A stretch of DNA of 64,000 nt, from assembly GCA_949317995.1 (NCBI GenBank), contig OX439035.1, positions 4,339,227-4,403,226 on the forward strand, written 5' to 3'. Every line of letters starts with the position of its first letter. Position 1 is the stretch's first letter. The notes under the pieces were generated by a model. The model worked only from the letters and a program-made list of their open reading frames with translations, did not search any database and had not been told where the DNA came from. Shown here in pieces: positions 1 to 11,181 of the stretch. The translations under genes were made by a program, and so were the position numbers. Source of the DNA: Acholoe squamosa (taxonomy: Eukaryota > Annelida > Polychaeta > Phyllodocida > Polynoidae).

Positions 1-3000
1 TCCTGCACATTCTGCAGCTATCTCCTGGGACTTGAGAATATCTGCAAGATGTTCATTCACACTTTTAACCTCTTCTGAATCAAATTTGAGTTGATTCTCA
101 GTTGGAAATAGAGGTTCTACTCCATGACTCATCATAAAGGCTGTATGCCCTGTGGCATACGCTGGTGTAGAATTCAAGCTGAACTCTACTGCCTCCAGAT
201 GCTTGTCCCAGTCTTTTTGATTCTCACTCACATAATTCCTGATCACTCCTAATATCGAGCGATTTGTTCTCTCAACAAGACCTGAGGCCTGAGGATGCAA
301 CACAGAATTGAATTGTTGTTGGATGTTGTAGGTAGCACACACTGACTCAAATACTTTACTTGCAAAGGACTTGCCATTGTCCATAACCAACCGTCTTGGT
401 GTTCCAAACCTACAAATCATCTTGTTGTAGAATGCCCTGGACACTGTGCCTGCTGTCAGATCTTTTACTGCAAAGCAAACAACAAACCTTGAATAATAGT
501 CAACAAGAACTAATATGTGTTCATTGAAATTGAGTGTCGGAGGTAATCTTTCGAGGGCATCTAGGTTCCATGTGTCGAAGGGCCTTGGACATGGGTCTCT
601 TAAGATCAGAGGAGGTTTAATTGGCCTTGTCATTCTCTTTGTTTGAGCACAGTCTTCACAAGAGGCACAATAATCAGTGACATCCTGTGACATCTTAGGC
701 CAAAAATACCTGGATCTCATTGCACCCAACAATTTGTTGACACCAAGATGACCTCCCATTGGGTCATCATGGTGTGCCATCAAAATCTTCAACCTTAGCC
801 CTTGGGGCACAACAATCAGTGCTGTAACCTCAGCCTTTGGTCCAATCGAGACATCCATGAAGTACAATATTCTGTCCACTATAGTGTAATGAGCTTCTCT
901 CAACACCAAAGCCCTAGCTTGCTTTGCATCTAGTGGCAACCTATCATTAACTAGATAGTCCCTCACACTATGACAGAAGTCATCACCCTCCTGCTCTTCC
1001 CACATCTCATCTCTAGAGATACCAACAAGTGGGAAGTGCTCTTTTGACTGCCGCTTGACCTCAGCTGTGTACTTCTTTCTTTTAAACTCTCGATGTGGTG
1101 CGTTCTCAGCTCTTAGCACTGCTAGATCCATTAAATCTGGACCAAACCACATATGCTCCTCCTGTTGAATCAAATCATGTTGTGGGCTAATCTTATCACT
1201 GAAAGTAACCCTTTTCTTAGGATGATCTGATTTCTTCATGATCTTTTTCTTGTACCTTCTCTCTGCTCTGACTCTCCTTCTCTCCCTCTTTGGAATCCTG
1301 ACCTTTGAGGCAGGCTTGAAAGACATAAGAGACTGCATCTCACTAGTACTGATGGAACTCAGCATAGGAAATGATTCCATCATCTCCTCAATGTCATCCT
1401 GCTCATATGGCTTACCTTCCAGCCTACTCAGAGAGTCGGGAACAACATTCTCCTTGCCCTTAACATGCTCTACTTTAAATGTGAACTGTCTCAAATCAGC
1501 TGCCCATCTGATTTGCCTAGGTGACAGCTTGCTCCTTGGGTTTAATATATATTGAAGGGGTGCATGATCTGTTCTTATCAAGAACCTTTTACCCTCCAAA
1601 TACACATGCCAATGAAGACAAGCATAAACAATACCTGCTAACTCTCTATCTAAAGTTGAGTAGTTTCTTTGGGCTGGGCTGAACAACTTTGCTGTATAGG
1701 CCACTGGTCTCAGATTGTCATCCTTATCATATTGGCTCAAGGTTGCACCAATGCCATAGTCTGAGGCATCTGTTGTCACAATGAACTCCTTTCTGAAGTC
1801 AGGATATAAGAGCAGATTATTGGATACCAGAGCCCTCTTGAGATCTTCAAAAGCCTCTGTGTGTTCTTCAGTCCACTCCCACTCCTTTCCCTTCTTTGTG
1901 AGATCATACAGACATCGTGCTCTTGTGGCATAGTTGGGTATGAACTTCCTATAGAAGCCACTCATACCCAAGAACCTCCTGACATTGGTGGGATTCTTTG
2001 GTGTTTTGATATCCTTGATAGCTTGTATCTTTTCCGGATTTGGTCTGATTCCTTCCTTATTCAGGACATGGCCTAGAAATGGGACCTCAGGTGCTGCAAT
2101 AATGCACTTGGCTGGCTTAAATTTGAGCCCTGCCTTCTGGATTCTTTTCAGAACCTCACCCAAGTCTTCCAGATGTTGTTCAAATGTGTTTGAAAACACG
2201 AGAATGTCATCTATGTAACAGATACAGTTTTTGAACTGTAACCCTTTCAAGACAAGGTCAACCACCATCTGGCAACTACGAGAGGAATTCATTAATCCCA
2301 TACTCATCCTTTTGTACCTGAACTTACCAAATGGAGTTAAGAACCCTGTCTTATCTCTGCTCTTCTCTGTGATGGGAATTTGATGGAACGCCATCTGCAA
2401 ATCGAGAGCTGAAATGAAATTGGGCTGCATCTGACCCACAGCATCAATGGCATCCTCTATCTTTGGAATAGCCAGATACTGTGGCACTGTAACTGCGTTC
2501 AGATTTCGATAATCACAAACGAGCCGATGCCCTCCACTTTTCTTTGACACAAGAAAGGCAGGGCTAGACCAGCCCCAATCGTAGCTGGGTTCCAAGATTC
2601 CCAATGTTACTTGCTCATCAATATGCGCCTTCAATTGTTCTCTCCTTTTGGGTGATATCCTGAAAGGCATCTGCTGTACAGGCTTAGCCCCAGAAATCAG
2701 TTCTATCTCATGTTCTATCCAATCGGTACAACCCACCATACCATCTGGTCCTACAAAGGCTCCACAGTTCTCTCTTAGAAGGGCATCCATCCGTGCTCTC
2801 TGCTCCTTTGTCAACTTTGACCTAGAATAATCGACTGCTGGAATGAAACTGGGTTGTCCATCTTGCTTCTGTGCCCTGCTTTCAACCTGTGGCTCAAACA
2901 TTTCCATTGAAGATACCTGTATCACCTCAACGTCTCTGGACAAACTCAACGTCCCTAAAGCCGTTCCTGGCTTCACCTCAATTTCCTGGTCTGAAAGGTT

Positions 3001-4122
3001 AACAAATCTCACAGGTACAGTGCCCTCATGCACTCTCACACAGCACCTAGCTGTCCACAATCCTGTCTGTTTTGCTACCTTAAAACCTACATAAGTCAGA
3101 AACATACCTTCTTTGAAAACGTCATCCACAGGGAGGCTGCACAGCATCTCAGTATGTGCTGGCACTACCAACTTACCATGTGCCCTCACAATACTCTGGC
3201 TATTGTCCTCTTGGTCTACTTCTTTGGGTTGGTCATATACTATGCTCATACCATACTGTTTCAGGAAATCTCTGCCCAGAACTATGTCTAGTCTGAGGCC
3301 TGGGATAACATGAAATGTGACTTCATAAGGAATGCCATCAATTTTAATAACACCCCTCATGTCACAATGAGCATCTCTGACCTGACCCCCTGCAAATGTC
3401 ACACATGCACGTGAAGAGAATTCCTCTATTTTACCACCATTTGCTTTTACCTGGTTGTAATAGTCAAGACTTACACAGCTACGGTCTGCCCCAGTATCAA
3501 CAAGTGCCCGTGCACAAGTTTGACCAATGCATACCTCAACACAATTCCTCTCTGACAACAGATGTGATGCCATGTAGGCCTTACCCTCTTGGTGCTGTCG
3601 GTCTTGGCGTTCACAGATAGATGAAATCATATCCCTAGTGCATGGGCTACGAGATCCACTGACGCCCGTCGGCTCTCTCCTGGACTGGTCACGTCTCCCC
3701 TTTGGATCCTCATACGGCACATTGCCCATGGCACACTCCTGACTGGAATATAAATCATTATCATTAGAACAGCTTGTACAACGGTTGTCTACCTCAGGGT
3801 GTTCATCATCCTTATATGTCAGAATATCTGTGTCATAATCTTTCTTATACAAGAAACTATACTTTCTGTTTGAATCTAACTCAACTGCATCTTTGACCTT
3901 TACACAAGATGTCTCATTACATTTACTGGTAATATTTACCACATTATCTTTAAAATCTGTACTCTTAGTTTTAGACCTTCTATTATTCCTTCTGTTACCT
4001 CTTTTTCCTGACAAACTCGATACTTGCTTGTCAGACATACACTCTACCTTACCAGAACCTTCCCCCTCTCTTTCCCCACAGGGAGGAGGAGATTCTAGTT
4101 TTCCGACTGGTTGGCAGATGAC
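1..4122 (-). CDS. pol: Ty3/gypsy LTR retrotransposon pol polyprotein (partial, runs off left edge)
   Basis: Polyprotein of an LTR retrotransposon, read right to left. I checked the frame codon by codon: it is open without a stop from 4122 to position 1 (1,374 codons). Counting from 4122, the aspartic protease motif DTGA begins near residue 209. The reverse transcriptase motif YIDD is near 636 and an RNase H motif TDASDYG near 785. The integrase has an HHCC zinc finger (HLGVNKLL then CASCEDC) just after residue 1115. Its catalytic residues are D1188, D1248 and E1284, the last two with 35 residues between them as in the family. The order PR-RT-RH-IN with integrase last is Ty3/gypsy rather than copia. 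The frame lies at -1 relative to gag and overlaps its end. The integrase C-terminus and the second LTR lie outside the window. The lack of stops suggests a recent, possibly mobile, copy (inference). Confidence 0.95.
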
Positions 4123-5432
4123 TTATTCTCCATCTTCGCCTCCAAGCTCTGAACTTTACTCATCAGCTCAGCACAGAACCTTTTGTAGAATCCCTCATCA
4201 CTGCCACCGCTGTTGCTATTACTGCCTGAGCTCCTGCCGCTGTTTTTCTCAGTTCTGGTACCTTGATTGTTGCCCCTGCCACCATTCCTCTGATTCTTCG
4301 GAGTATAGGGTCGCTTAGGTAAAGGGCACTCCCTGAAGAAATGCCCTACCCCATGGCAATTGAAGCACCTCTGAGTGGAATCCATAGTGGCAACTGTGGT
4401 GATGTTGCGTGCCTCAACCATCTTCCTCAGCTCTGCCATCTCACGCCTGAGCCTGTCACTTTCAGACTCCCTGGGTGAAATGGATTGGGCCGCACTAATT
4501 GAAGAGTTCTGACTACCAAATGTTGCTACACCAGAGGCATACTGCTGCTTCAGCAATTTTATCTCTTGTGACTGCTGCATAGAGATGTCAGCACTCTGTT
4601 TAAGAATAGCCTGAATTTCTCTCTGATTAGCGAGGATAGACTGGTCCTTATTCATGTCAAAGTCTTCTTCAGCCTCTTTACAAATGTCTATAGCCTCTTG
4701 GAAAGTGACTGGATTGCTTTTCCGGAGTTTCTTTCTATAAGGACTAGTCACCCCCCTGATGAACGAGAAAATCATATCGGTCTCACTCAGACCCATTCGC
4801 CGGTAGGCATAGGAAGCCTGAATTATAAAGTCTTCCAACTCCTGATCTGGCCTCATTGATAACCTAGACAACCTTTCAAACTCAGCATTAGTCACCTTGG
4901 TAAAATTGTCTAGAAAGGCTTTCCTCACCTCAGCCCATGTGGCTTTGTCCTTCACCTTGCTGACTATGTACCAGTCTCTAGCTGGGCCCTCAAGATAGGT
5001 AGGAAAAATCCTAAGAAGCTCGGCATCAATATTCATAAGACCTGGCACCTTTACATAGCGTTCAAAATCTTCCATCCATATTGATGGATCCATATTAGCA
5101 CTGTTCTTGAAATTACTTGGTGGTTTGGCATATGCTGACCTGCTCCCTAAATGATAGACATTCGGTCTATCACCCTGGTCTTGACCTTGACCTTGGCCCT
5201 GACCTTGACCTTGGCCCTGGCCTTGACCTTGACCTTGGCCCTGGCCCAAAGCATTGATCTCCCCCCTCTGCCTCTCAAACAATTGTTCTATTTGTTGCTC
5301 TGTTCTTTGCTCCATACTTTGAACATTGTGTTCAAACATCTGAGCTATGGCTTGATATAGACCTTGGATATTGGCATCTTCAAGATTTTGACCAAAGATC
5401 CTGCCAGATCTTAATTCTCTATTTTGTGACAT
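4095..5432 (-). CDS. gag: Ty3/gypsy retrotransposon Gag protein (445 aa)
   Basis: Structural protein of the same element, expected to assemble cytoplasmic particles and bind element RNA. The start is the first ATG after the LTR and primer-binding region (minus strand, 5432). The N-terminal third has a Gln/Gly dipeptide run coded by a 6-bp tandem repeat. A retrotransposon-Gag capsid-like region follows, with the stretch YLEGPARDWY and downstream helices. A single CCHC zinc knuckle (C-X2-C-X4-H-X4-C, RCFNCHGVGHFFREC) sits at residues 356-369, followed by a basic, Ser/Asn/Gly-rich tail. The frame is complete with no stop. Pol begins in the -1 frame 8 codons before the gag stop, so Pol would need a ribosomal frameshift or another recoding route. 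Confidence 0.93.
   Translation of the reverse strand: MSQNRELRSGRIFGQNLEDANIQGLYQAIAQMFEHNVQSMEQRTEQQIEQLFERQRGEINALGQGQGQGQGQGQGQGQGQGQGQDQGDRPNVYHLGSRSAYAKPPSNFKNSANMDPSIWMEDFERYVKVPGLMNIDAELLRIFPTYLEGPARDWYIVSKVKDKATWAEVRKAFLDNFTKVTNAEFERLSRLSMRPDQELEDFIIQASYAYRRMGLSETDMIFSFIRGVTSPYRKKLRKSNPVTFQEAIDICKEAEEDFDMNKDQSILANQREIQAILKQSADISMQQSQEIKLLKQQYASGVATFGSQNSSISAAQSISPRESESDRLRREMAELRKMVEARNITTVATMDSTQRCFNCHGVGHFFRECPLPKRPYTPKNQRNGGRGNNQGTRTEKNSGRSSGSNSNSGGSDEGFYKRFCAELMSKVQSLEAKMENKSSANQSEN
5177..5252. repeat. Hexanucleotide repeat inside gag (Gln-Gly run)
   Basis: Tandem CCTTGA/CCTTGG/CCCTGA hexamers on the plus strand encode alternating Gly-Gln on the minus strand. The unit length keeps the reading frame, so copy number can vary without breaking Gag. 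Confidence 0.85.
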
Positions 5433-5454
5433 TTTGAATTTGTGAGTAACCTAT

Positions 5455-5477
5455 TTGGGGTTCTCCACCAGTCGCAA
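5455..5477 (-). other. Putative primer-binding region of the LTR element
   Basis: On the minus strand the LTR end CCCCTAACA is followed directly by TTGCGACTGGTGGAGAACCC, then the gag leader. A TTGGCGAC-like sequence next to the LTR is typical of the tRNA primer-binding site of gypsy elements. I cannot assign the tRNA. Confidence 0.5.
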
Positions 5478-6290
5478 TGTTAGGGGAAGGCTGATTGCCT
5501 ACCGTCACTATGTGGGACAGATATGACCGCACACAGATTAGGTAAAGGCAGAATTTGGGCCTTTTCCCTAAAAGTGATTGCTTTCTACTATAATTACACC
5601 ATATTTCACTTATGGCTTAATATCAAGGTTCTAGGGATCAAAATATATTACAAAATACCAAATGGGAAGCTAGTATGCGGTTTATAATATATTTATTAAT
5701 GTTACTCACTATCTCAGGAGATATCCATCAAAAGGTCACAATATTCTCAATAGTAGTTCATATTATCAAATATCCAGTACCAGTCTCACAGTACATAGCC
5801 ATACACAGTTCACAATATAATAAAGTTCAGGTTCCAGAGCTTAACAAAATACAACATAAAAACAGGCAGAGGGTTCTAAATAAAGTCACAGTACCTTTAG
5901 GGTTATAATGCTACAGGTTTCCTGGTAGCATATATAACCCACCCCTAGAGTCCTAGCAGTCCCTGGCTATATCTGCTCCCATAGCCACTCCACACTGGGA
6001 ACTGCTGCTCCTAGGCTCCTAGCTCCTTGCTCTCTGGACTCCTACTGACTGTCTCTAACCTTTCCAACTCTATTTAACCTCATCATTGTTAGCCTGCTAT
6101 AACCATATTTGGGCATTGAACAAGCTCCAATTAGTGTGTGGCTTGGTTGTCACACCCTGAGTGGTGGAGGTGGGGGGGGGGGGCTGGTGGCACTGAAACT
6201 AAGTGGGAGTACCAGCTTTAGCACCTCCACCTCCACCCTGGAGCTGACAGCCCACACAGTTGCACTCTAATACCCATCATATTTCTAACC
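5478..6290 (-). mobile_element. 5' LTR of the Ty3/gypsy element (about 813 bp)
   Basis: Placed immediately upstream of gag relative to its transcription. On the plus strand it begins TGTTAGGGG and ends near TTTCTAACC, so the ends form an imperfect TGTTAG...CTAACA inverted repeat as expected for an LTR, with the final base changed. The interior has poly-G and CACCTCCAC-rich tracts and no coding frame of note. The partner LTR is outside the window, so the boundaries come from end structure only. Confidence 0.6.
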
Positions 6291-6410
6291 AAATATATAT
6301 CAAAATGCCTTTGCAACATTAATATACAAATAAATGACAATTGATAAGATTCCAATATTATATGTTATATAACATTGCATCATAATACCAAAGCTCCGCA
6401 CATATAGCCC

Positions 6411-6491
<81 letters not shown>

Positions 6492-6981
6492 ATACTGATA
6501 TAGCATAGAACTGTCTCTGTGTGTGCCCATTGATTTCTGTAACTTGTGTGCCACTCAGTCACCTGTGTTGATCTTTAACCCCCCCCCCCCTATGTCACTC
6601 TGCCATATTGTCGGTGTTCACCCATGTACTTACATACATGTGCATCTACATGTATAGGCACATGGCAATTGAAAGTATTGTAGACCCGCCGTAGACGGAT
6701 AGAAACTTAATATTAAAGAGAAGAGGAGAGGGGCTTGATAGATGTTTGCTAGATATATAGATAATACTCGCGACACCATTTTTCTTTTTTTTTGTATGCT
6801 GAGCTATAGAGATTTTGGGTTAACCCCTACCCCCCCCCCCACCCGTCTGCAGTCCCCTGACAAGGGCCGTCAGGTTAGATTAGTAAATAGCTAATCAATT
6901 GACCCTAGAAGAATTGAACATGGGCTCTATGGGTTCCATGGTAAAATGAAAATATCTGTGTACCCTGTTGTAGAGCCCTCT
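6291..6981. other. Non-coding stretch with AT microsatellite and poly-C runs
   Basis: Contains a (TA)n array at 6414-6484 and C-runs near 6580 and 6830. I see no gene here; the 84-aa frame across the microsatellite is an artefact. Confidence 0.7.
6414..6484. repeat. (TA)n microsatellite
   Basis: Uninterrupted TA dinucleotide run of about 70 bp. Confidence 0.97.
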
Positions 6982-7138
6982 CACCCTTTAAGGGTAGCTG
7001 ATGTAGGAGTGCATCGTGCCCACTGGTCGTCATGATGCACCAATGAAGTGCTGGTGAGCAGTCCGACCAGCACTTCATTGGTGCATCATGACGACCAATG
7101 GGCACGATGCACTCCTACATCAGCAGCATCTAAAGGAG
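6982..7138. mobile_element. Palindromic TTAA-type MITE, short form
   Basis: Begins CACCCTTTAAGGGTAGCTGA and ends CATCAGCAGCATCTAAAGG. The two halves are near-perfect reverse complements around the loop GTGAGCAGTCCGACC, with the core arm CCAATGAAGTGCTGG. Same family as the full-length copies at 9006 and 32610, but missing their other hairpin modules. Confidence 0.8.
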
Positions 7139-7975
7139 TGCAGTGGTGACCACTCCTTGGTGGTATACCGCGCCAACAGCTCAGACATGATGACTAACAG
7201 TCACCTCTCTATGACGGCTACTACAGGTGTGCCGTCACGTGACTACTCTAAGCCCCGCCCCCTTTCACCTGTCCCGCTCTGGTGGCCCAGGGGGGACGGG
7301 TCATTAATCAACAGGGGAGGTAGGGGTGGGGGAGTCTTTGCTTATTTAATTTTGTTTATTTATCTCTTTTTTTAAAAAAATCAAATTTCATTGTCTCTAT
7401 AATAAAAGTATTGATCCGACCCACATTCTGTTTGAGCGTCACACTGTCACAAAAAAAAATGTCTGAAATAATTCAAGTGCTGCACGTCAACTTATAAAAT
7501 GTAATATAATATAACTTTCACCAGTATATGTTTAAGAATGGTTTTAATAATTATAGTGGCGTATTACTGAAAGGCCAATTTTTTTTAAAAGTCATCTATC
7601 CTCTCCCTTCCACCAGTGCACAGAATATCAGAGGCAGGTAGGGGTGGGGGTGCATTTTAAAAAGAGAATCAGCAGGGCCTATTCACACTGTCAAAATTAC
7701 TCAATCCCTTAAAGAGCCGACAGTGCATTAACAACTAATGTGCACCAATAGTATGCTTCCATGGCAATGGCGAGTAAATAAAATACTACTGTAATAAAAT
7801 CTTAAAATCCCCCCCCCCCATATAGTCCTTAATGATCGCCCCAATGGCCCCAGTACACATCCCTGTAGATATTTGTATTAGTAGATAAGTAGACTGAGTG
7901 AGTGGCGTGACGACCACCAGTAGCAGTCGGGGCACCACACGGACAACACCTACCACTCTCTGACTCTGTATAAGG
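7139..7975. other. Upstream region of exon 1a, no gene seen
   Basis: A-rich and G-rich low-complexity tracts, and one GGTAGGGGTGGGGG motif that occurs twice (near 7318 and 7637). No coding frame has support. It may include regulatory sequence for the first exon at 8071. Confidence 0.5.
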
Positions 7976-7988
7976 CTACATATATACA
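7976..7988 (+). promoter_or_regulatory. TATA-like element upstream of exon 1a
   Basis: CTACATATATACA lies about 85-95 bp upstream of the ATG at 8071, suitable for a start site near 8010. Inferred from position and motif only. Confidence 0.35.
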
Positions 7989-8070
7989 CCATACATAGGG
8001 ACTTTAACACTACACACAGCGACCAGCCAACAACACCTTACTCTATATTATTCTAGACGACTTCCACAAC

Positions 8071-8110
8071 ATGGCTGGACGTCAAACTCAGCCTGAGATT
8101 CTCAAACCAG
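8071..8110 (+). CDS. STOM-like: Stomatin-family gene, candidate alternative first coding exon 1a
   Basis: ATG in good context (CACAACATGG) opens 13 codons, MAGRQTQPEILKP, plus one extra base, then a consensus donor GTAAGAAG. The exon ends in phase 1, matching the acceptors at 37514 and 37690, so the join reads ...ILKP-D/E... in frame. The ending ILKP is shared with the independent candidate first exon at 19117, which strongly supports both. It would supply a short cytoplasmic N-terminal tail before the membrane hairpin. The intron to exon 2a would be 29.4 kb. A TATA-like element lies upstream. No transcript evidence is available to me. Confidence 0.72.
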
Positions 8111-8117
8111 GTAAGAA

Positions 8118-8290
8118 GTTAGTAGTAGCCTAAAGTAAGGCCTAAACTTAGCCTAGGTAAAGCTTAGAACTTCTACTCAGCCTATGTAAAGATAGTAGTA
8201 GCCTAAAGTAAGGCCTAAAACTTAGCCTGGGTAAATCTTAGAACTTCTACTCAGCCTATGTAAAGCCTAGCTAAAACTTCTACCTGAGGT
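8118..8290. repeat. 73-bp tandem duplication just after exon 1a
   Basis: The segment with AGTAGTAGCCTAAAGTAAGG recurs 73 bp later (8121 and 8194), followed by a partial third stretch ending CAGCCTATGTAAAGCC. Confidence 0.8.
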
Positions 8291-8371
8291 CAGGCCCAGT
8301 GGTGGGACCCCGGGGGTGTGACCAAACATTTCAGGTCACCCTTTAAGGGCCGCTAGTGCATTAATGCATCA

Positions 8372-8620
8372 GGGGGCCTCCGGGGGGACCCCCCTGAGGT
8401 CACAATGTCGCCAAAAGGCAAGGCTTCAGGTCACATGTCAATTTTTAGGGCGAAAAAAAAGCATGTCTAATAATCTCAAAATTTAAGGCCTCAGATCAAA
8501 TATCACCTTTTTAGTGATTGGACATGTCACATGTCACTTTTAAAAGGGTACAATGTCGAAATGTCACCTAAAAATGGCCAAATGTCGCCATGTCGTTTTT
8601 TACCCGTTGGGGGCCACCAT
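8372..8620. repeat. TGTCACATGTCAC-rich dispersed repeat, copy 1
   Basis: Many copies of TGTCAC/GTGACA around the motif ATGTCACATGTCACTTT, ending in TTGGGGGCCA. The same arrangement recurs at 61857-62096 and, inverted, at 17812-18060. No coding capacity. It looks like a non-autonomous mobile element, class unknown. Confidence 0.7.
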
Positions 8621-8690
8621 CATGCTCATTGGTCGGTAGGATCCCGGGATAGGATGCATGAATGCAGCCCCGGCTAGTAGCTCACCCGGG

Positions 8691-8818
8691 CTGCATTCCT
8701 GCATCATGCTGCATTCCTGCATCATGCTGCATTCCTGCATCATCCTGCATTCATGCATCATCCTGCATTCATGCATCATACTGCATTCATGCATCATGCT
8801 GCATTCATGCATCGTGCT
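8691..8818. repeat. 18-bp minisatellite (about 7 copies)
   Basis: Units of CTGCATTCMTGCATCATG in tandem. The unit equals a piece of the hairpin module of the surrounding MITE. Confidence 0.92.
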
Positions 8819-9005
8819 GATCCTATGGGGCTGATACACTCCTGGCGGGTCGTCAAGATGCACCAATGAAGAGCTGGTGCAGGAGCTGGTGAGTCTGTTC
8901 GCCAGCACTTTGTATGTGCATCATGACGACCAATGGGCATGATGCACTCCTACATTAGCGCCTCTTATTGAAAGCCTGATAAAGGGCTAGATAGCTTTCT
9001 GTCAA

Positions 9006-9272
9006 TTAACCCTTTAAGGACTGCTGATGCAGTTCTAAGTGCATCATGCCCATTGGTCATTATGATGCACCAATGAAGTGTTGGCGAGACTGCTTGCCAG
9101 CACTTCATTGGAGCATCATGCCAACCCTATGAGGCTGATACATAATCTCCCGGCGGGTTGGCATGATGCCCCAATGAAGTGCTGGAGAGTAGTCTGACCA
9201 GCACTTCATTGGTGCATAACGATGACCAATAGGCATGATGCATTAATGCATCAGCGGCCCTTAAAGGGTTAA
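9006..9272. mobile_element. TTAA-flanked palindromic MITE, full-length copy (piggyBac-like)
   Basis: Flanked by TTAA on both sides, with ends CCCTTTAAGGACTGCTGATG and GCATCAGCGGCCCTTAAAGGG. Inside are two copies of the hairpin with stem ATGAAGTGYTGG / CCAGCACTTCATTGG and a GGGTTGGCATGATG module. A TTAA duplication with CCC-starting ends is the signature of the piggyBac superfamily (known biology). No transposase is coded, so this is a non-autonomous copy. Confidence 0.82.
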
Positions 9273-9562
9273 AGAGGCCTAAGTTTAGCCCCTAGTCCTG
9301 CAACACTAACAGCCTCTGACACTTCTCTGTCATACATACTATATAAAAGAGGCCTAAGTTTAGGCCCTAGTCCTGCCACACTAACAGCCCTGACACTTCT
9401 CTGTCATACATACTATATAAAAGAGGCCTAAGTTTAGGCCCTAGTCCTGCCACACTAACAGCCCTGACACTTCTCTGTCATACATACTATATAAAAGAGG
9501 CCTAAGTTTAGGCCCTAGTCCTGCAACACTAACAGCCTCTGACACTTCTCTGTCATACTAAA
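9272..9562. repeat. 74-bp tandem repeat (about 4 copies)
   Basis: Units start AAGAGGCCTAAGTTTAG at 9272, 9347, 9421 and 9495 and end in ACATACTATATA. The array abuts the TTAA end of the MITE. Confidence 0.93.
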
Positions 9563-10139
9563 TAGGCCACAGCAGAAGCTGCCTGTGCCTTATATGTGGG
9601 TCTTTTTTTACGTGTGTGTGTGTGTGCCCTTATAAATAAGAGCATATATAGTTCTATGTAGGTTTATAGTTCATGGCTTGGGGTCCTGTGCCATTACAAG
9701 GCTTTACATAACAGGGGCCTATAGATAGGCCTACAGATAGGCCGATAGATAAGGTACTAACTCATACTCATAGGGATACCATGTAGGCTATAGTATAGGT
9801 CAACTCTATAGATCTACAGATTTATACTTTGGACTGAAGCCCATACCAATGGAATAGCTAGGGGTCAGTAACTATCGTCATCCAATATAGACTAACACAT
9901 CCAGTCTCTGAAAGTTCAGCAAAGCATGTGCACTTATGGATACCTATGGGGGGGTATAGAAATATAGATATTAACCACGTTTAAGCCCCGTACGGACTAT
10001 TACAATGTATTATATTCTTATATAACATATACGTGCCAGTACTGCGTGATAAAATAACCCTTATATGGGCGCCATCATACATCTAGCAGTATGCAGTGCT
10101 GGGTGATAAGGCCAAAAAAGAAAGAAGTTGTGTTTCCAG
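9563..10139. other. Intronic stretch, no gene seen
   Basis: Contains a (GT)n patch near 9612 and repeated ATAGATAGGCC/TAGATAGGCC motifs near 9720-9745. No supported coding sequence. Confidence 0.6.
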
Positions 10140-10512
10140 TTACATGCCTCAAATATCTAGGGTTGCTAGGTCGGATTTTTTCTTATATTTTTTTTTAATT
10201 TTTTTTATATTTTTGTTTAGAAATGTAGGGGCAGACATGTTGGATTCTATGATTTTACAGTAGAATTGTGAAAAATACAAGAAATGTGAAGCATATGTAA
10301 AAGATATGAATGACTGTTATGAACTCTATACCAATAGATGAGGACCTGGATAAGCTCCACGAGAAATTGATGAAAAAAATATGAAAATTACAGGGAAAAT
10401 GCTTAAAAATTGCCAAAAATGTCAAAAATTCACAAAATAAAAAAAAAATTATTCCAGGATCGGCCCTGATTTGCTAGGGTCGGTCGGGTAAACAAACCTT
10501 TTTTTAGGCCTA
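10140..10512. repeat. Dispersed repeat with GGTCGGTCGGG end, copy 1
   Basis: AT-rich sequence ending TAGGGTCGGTCGGGTAAACA followed by TTTTTTTAGGCCTAA. Related ends occur at 20280-20650 and, inverted, at 26720-26900 (GGCCTAAAAAAA ... ATCCCGACCCGACCC). Probably an old mobile element; type unknown. Confidence 0.55.
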
Positions 10513-11031
10513 AGAAAGGAATGGTAAAAAAAAATGATAGTGAACCTCTGACCGAGATACCATTGCAGTCCTTTTAAGGGTAGAGTCTTTGAGCAATGCC
10601 TAAAGATCATGACATAATTATTCACAAAGCTTCCTTGCCAAAAGCCCGGCACTCCCTTATGCCGCCATTGGTTAAACTGTTCGGGTAAATGCGATAGGTG
10701 GGGTTCAAGGATGTTCTGGTCTTTGGTGTGTTTCACGTCGATATGGTTCTCATGGAATTCTGAGAATCAGACAATTCGTGTATGATGTAGAGAGAAAATA
10801 TAGACTGAAAATAGAAAACAAAAAGAAAGAGGGGAAAAAAACAGAAAAAAAGTCTAGACTATCTGTCATTTAAATTCTTCATTTATCCTGGCATTAATAA
10901 GGTTCAATAGCCTGGACAATTTTACACCAGTTATAATAGATACATCAAAATAAAGGTGAAAATGGAGAAAGTTAGTAATCTCTTATCACAATTAGAATCT
11001 ACCAAAGGAGTCTAAATGAATATTCAACATT
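10513..11031. other. Intronic stretch, no gene seen
   Basis: AT-rich sequence without recognisable repeats or coding frames that I can support. Confidence 0.55.
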
Positions 11032-11150
11032 AACCCTTTAAAGACGATACTGCATCTATGCATCATGCCGACCCAATTAGGTTGATGCCCTCCTGGAGGT
11101 GGGTATGATGCACCAATGGGCATGATGCACTCCTGTATATCAGGGGCATT
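11032..11150. mobile_element. TTAA-type MITE, partial copy
   Basis: Left end TTAACCCTTTAAAGACG with the modules GCATCATGCCGACCC and GGGCATGATGCACTCCTG. The right end is degraded. Confidence 0.65.
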
Positions 11151-11181
11151 CAATATCAGTCTAACCTAAAGTGGATGCAAC

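Larger units (their letters stand above)
8333..8975. mobile_element. TTAA-type MITE, composite copy with internal insertion and minisatellite
   Basis: Starts CACCCTTTAAGGGCCGCTAG and continues with family modules ATTAATGCATCA, GGTCGTCAAGATGCACCAAT and GGGCATGATGCACTCCTAC. It is interrupted by the TGTCAC-rich repeat (8372-8620), and one hairpin module has been replaced by an 18-bp minisatellite. Confidence 0.7.

Noticed and set aside
1238-4318. Plus-strand frames over the retrotransposon
   Set aside because: Shadows of the minus-strand pol and gag frames, which carry all recognisable motifs.
6300-6554. 84-aa frame with an Ile-Tyr run
   Set aside because: Translation of a (TA)n microsatellite.
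8600-8908. 102-aa frame with MMHECS/MMQECS repeats
   Set aside because: Produced by the 18-bp minisatellite within a MITE. No independent support.
8965-9275. Hairpin clusters as tRNA or other structured RNA genes
   Set aside because: The stems belong to the repeated MITE family, and no tRNA box A/B or cloverleaf pattern is present. I found no convincing tRNA or rRNA gene in the window.
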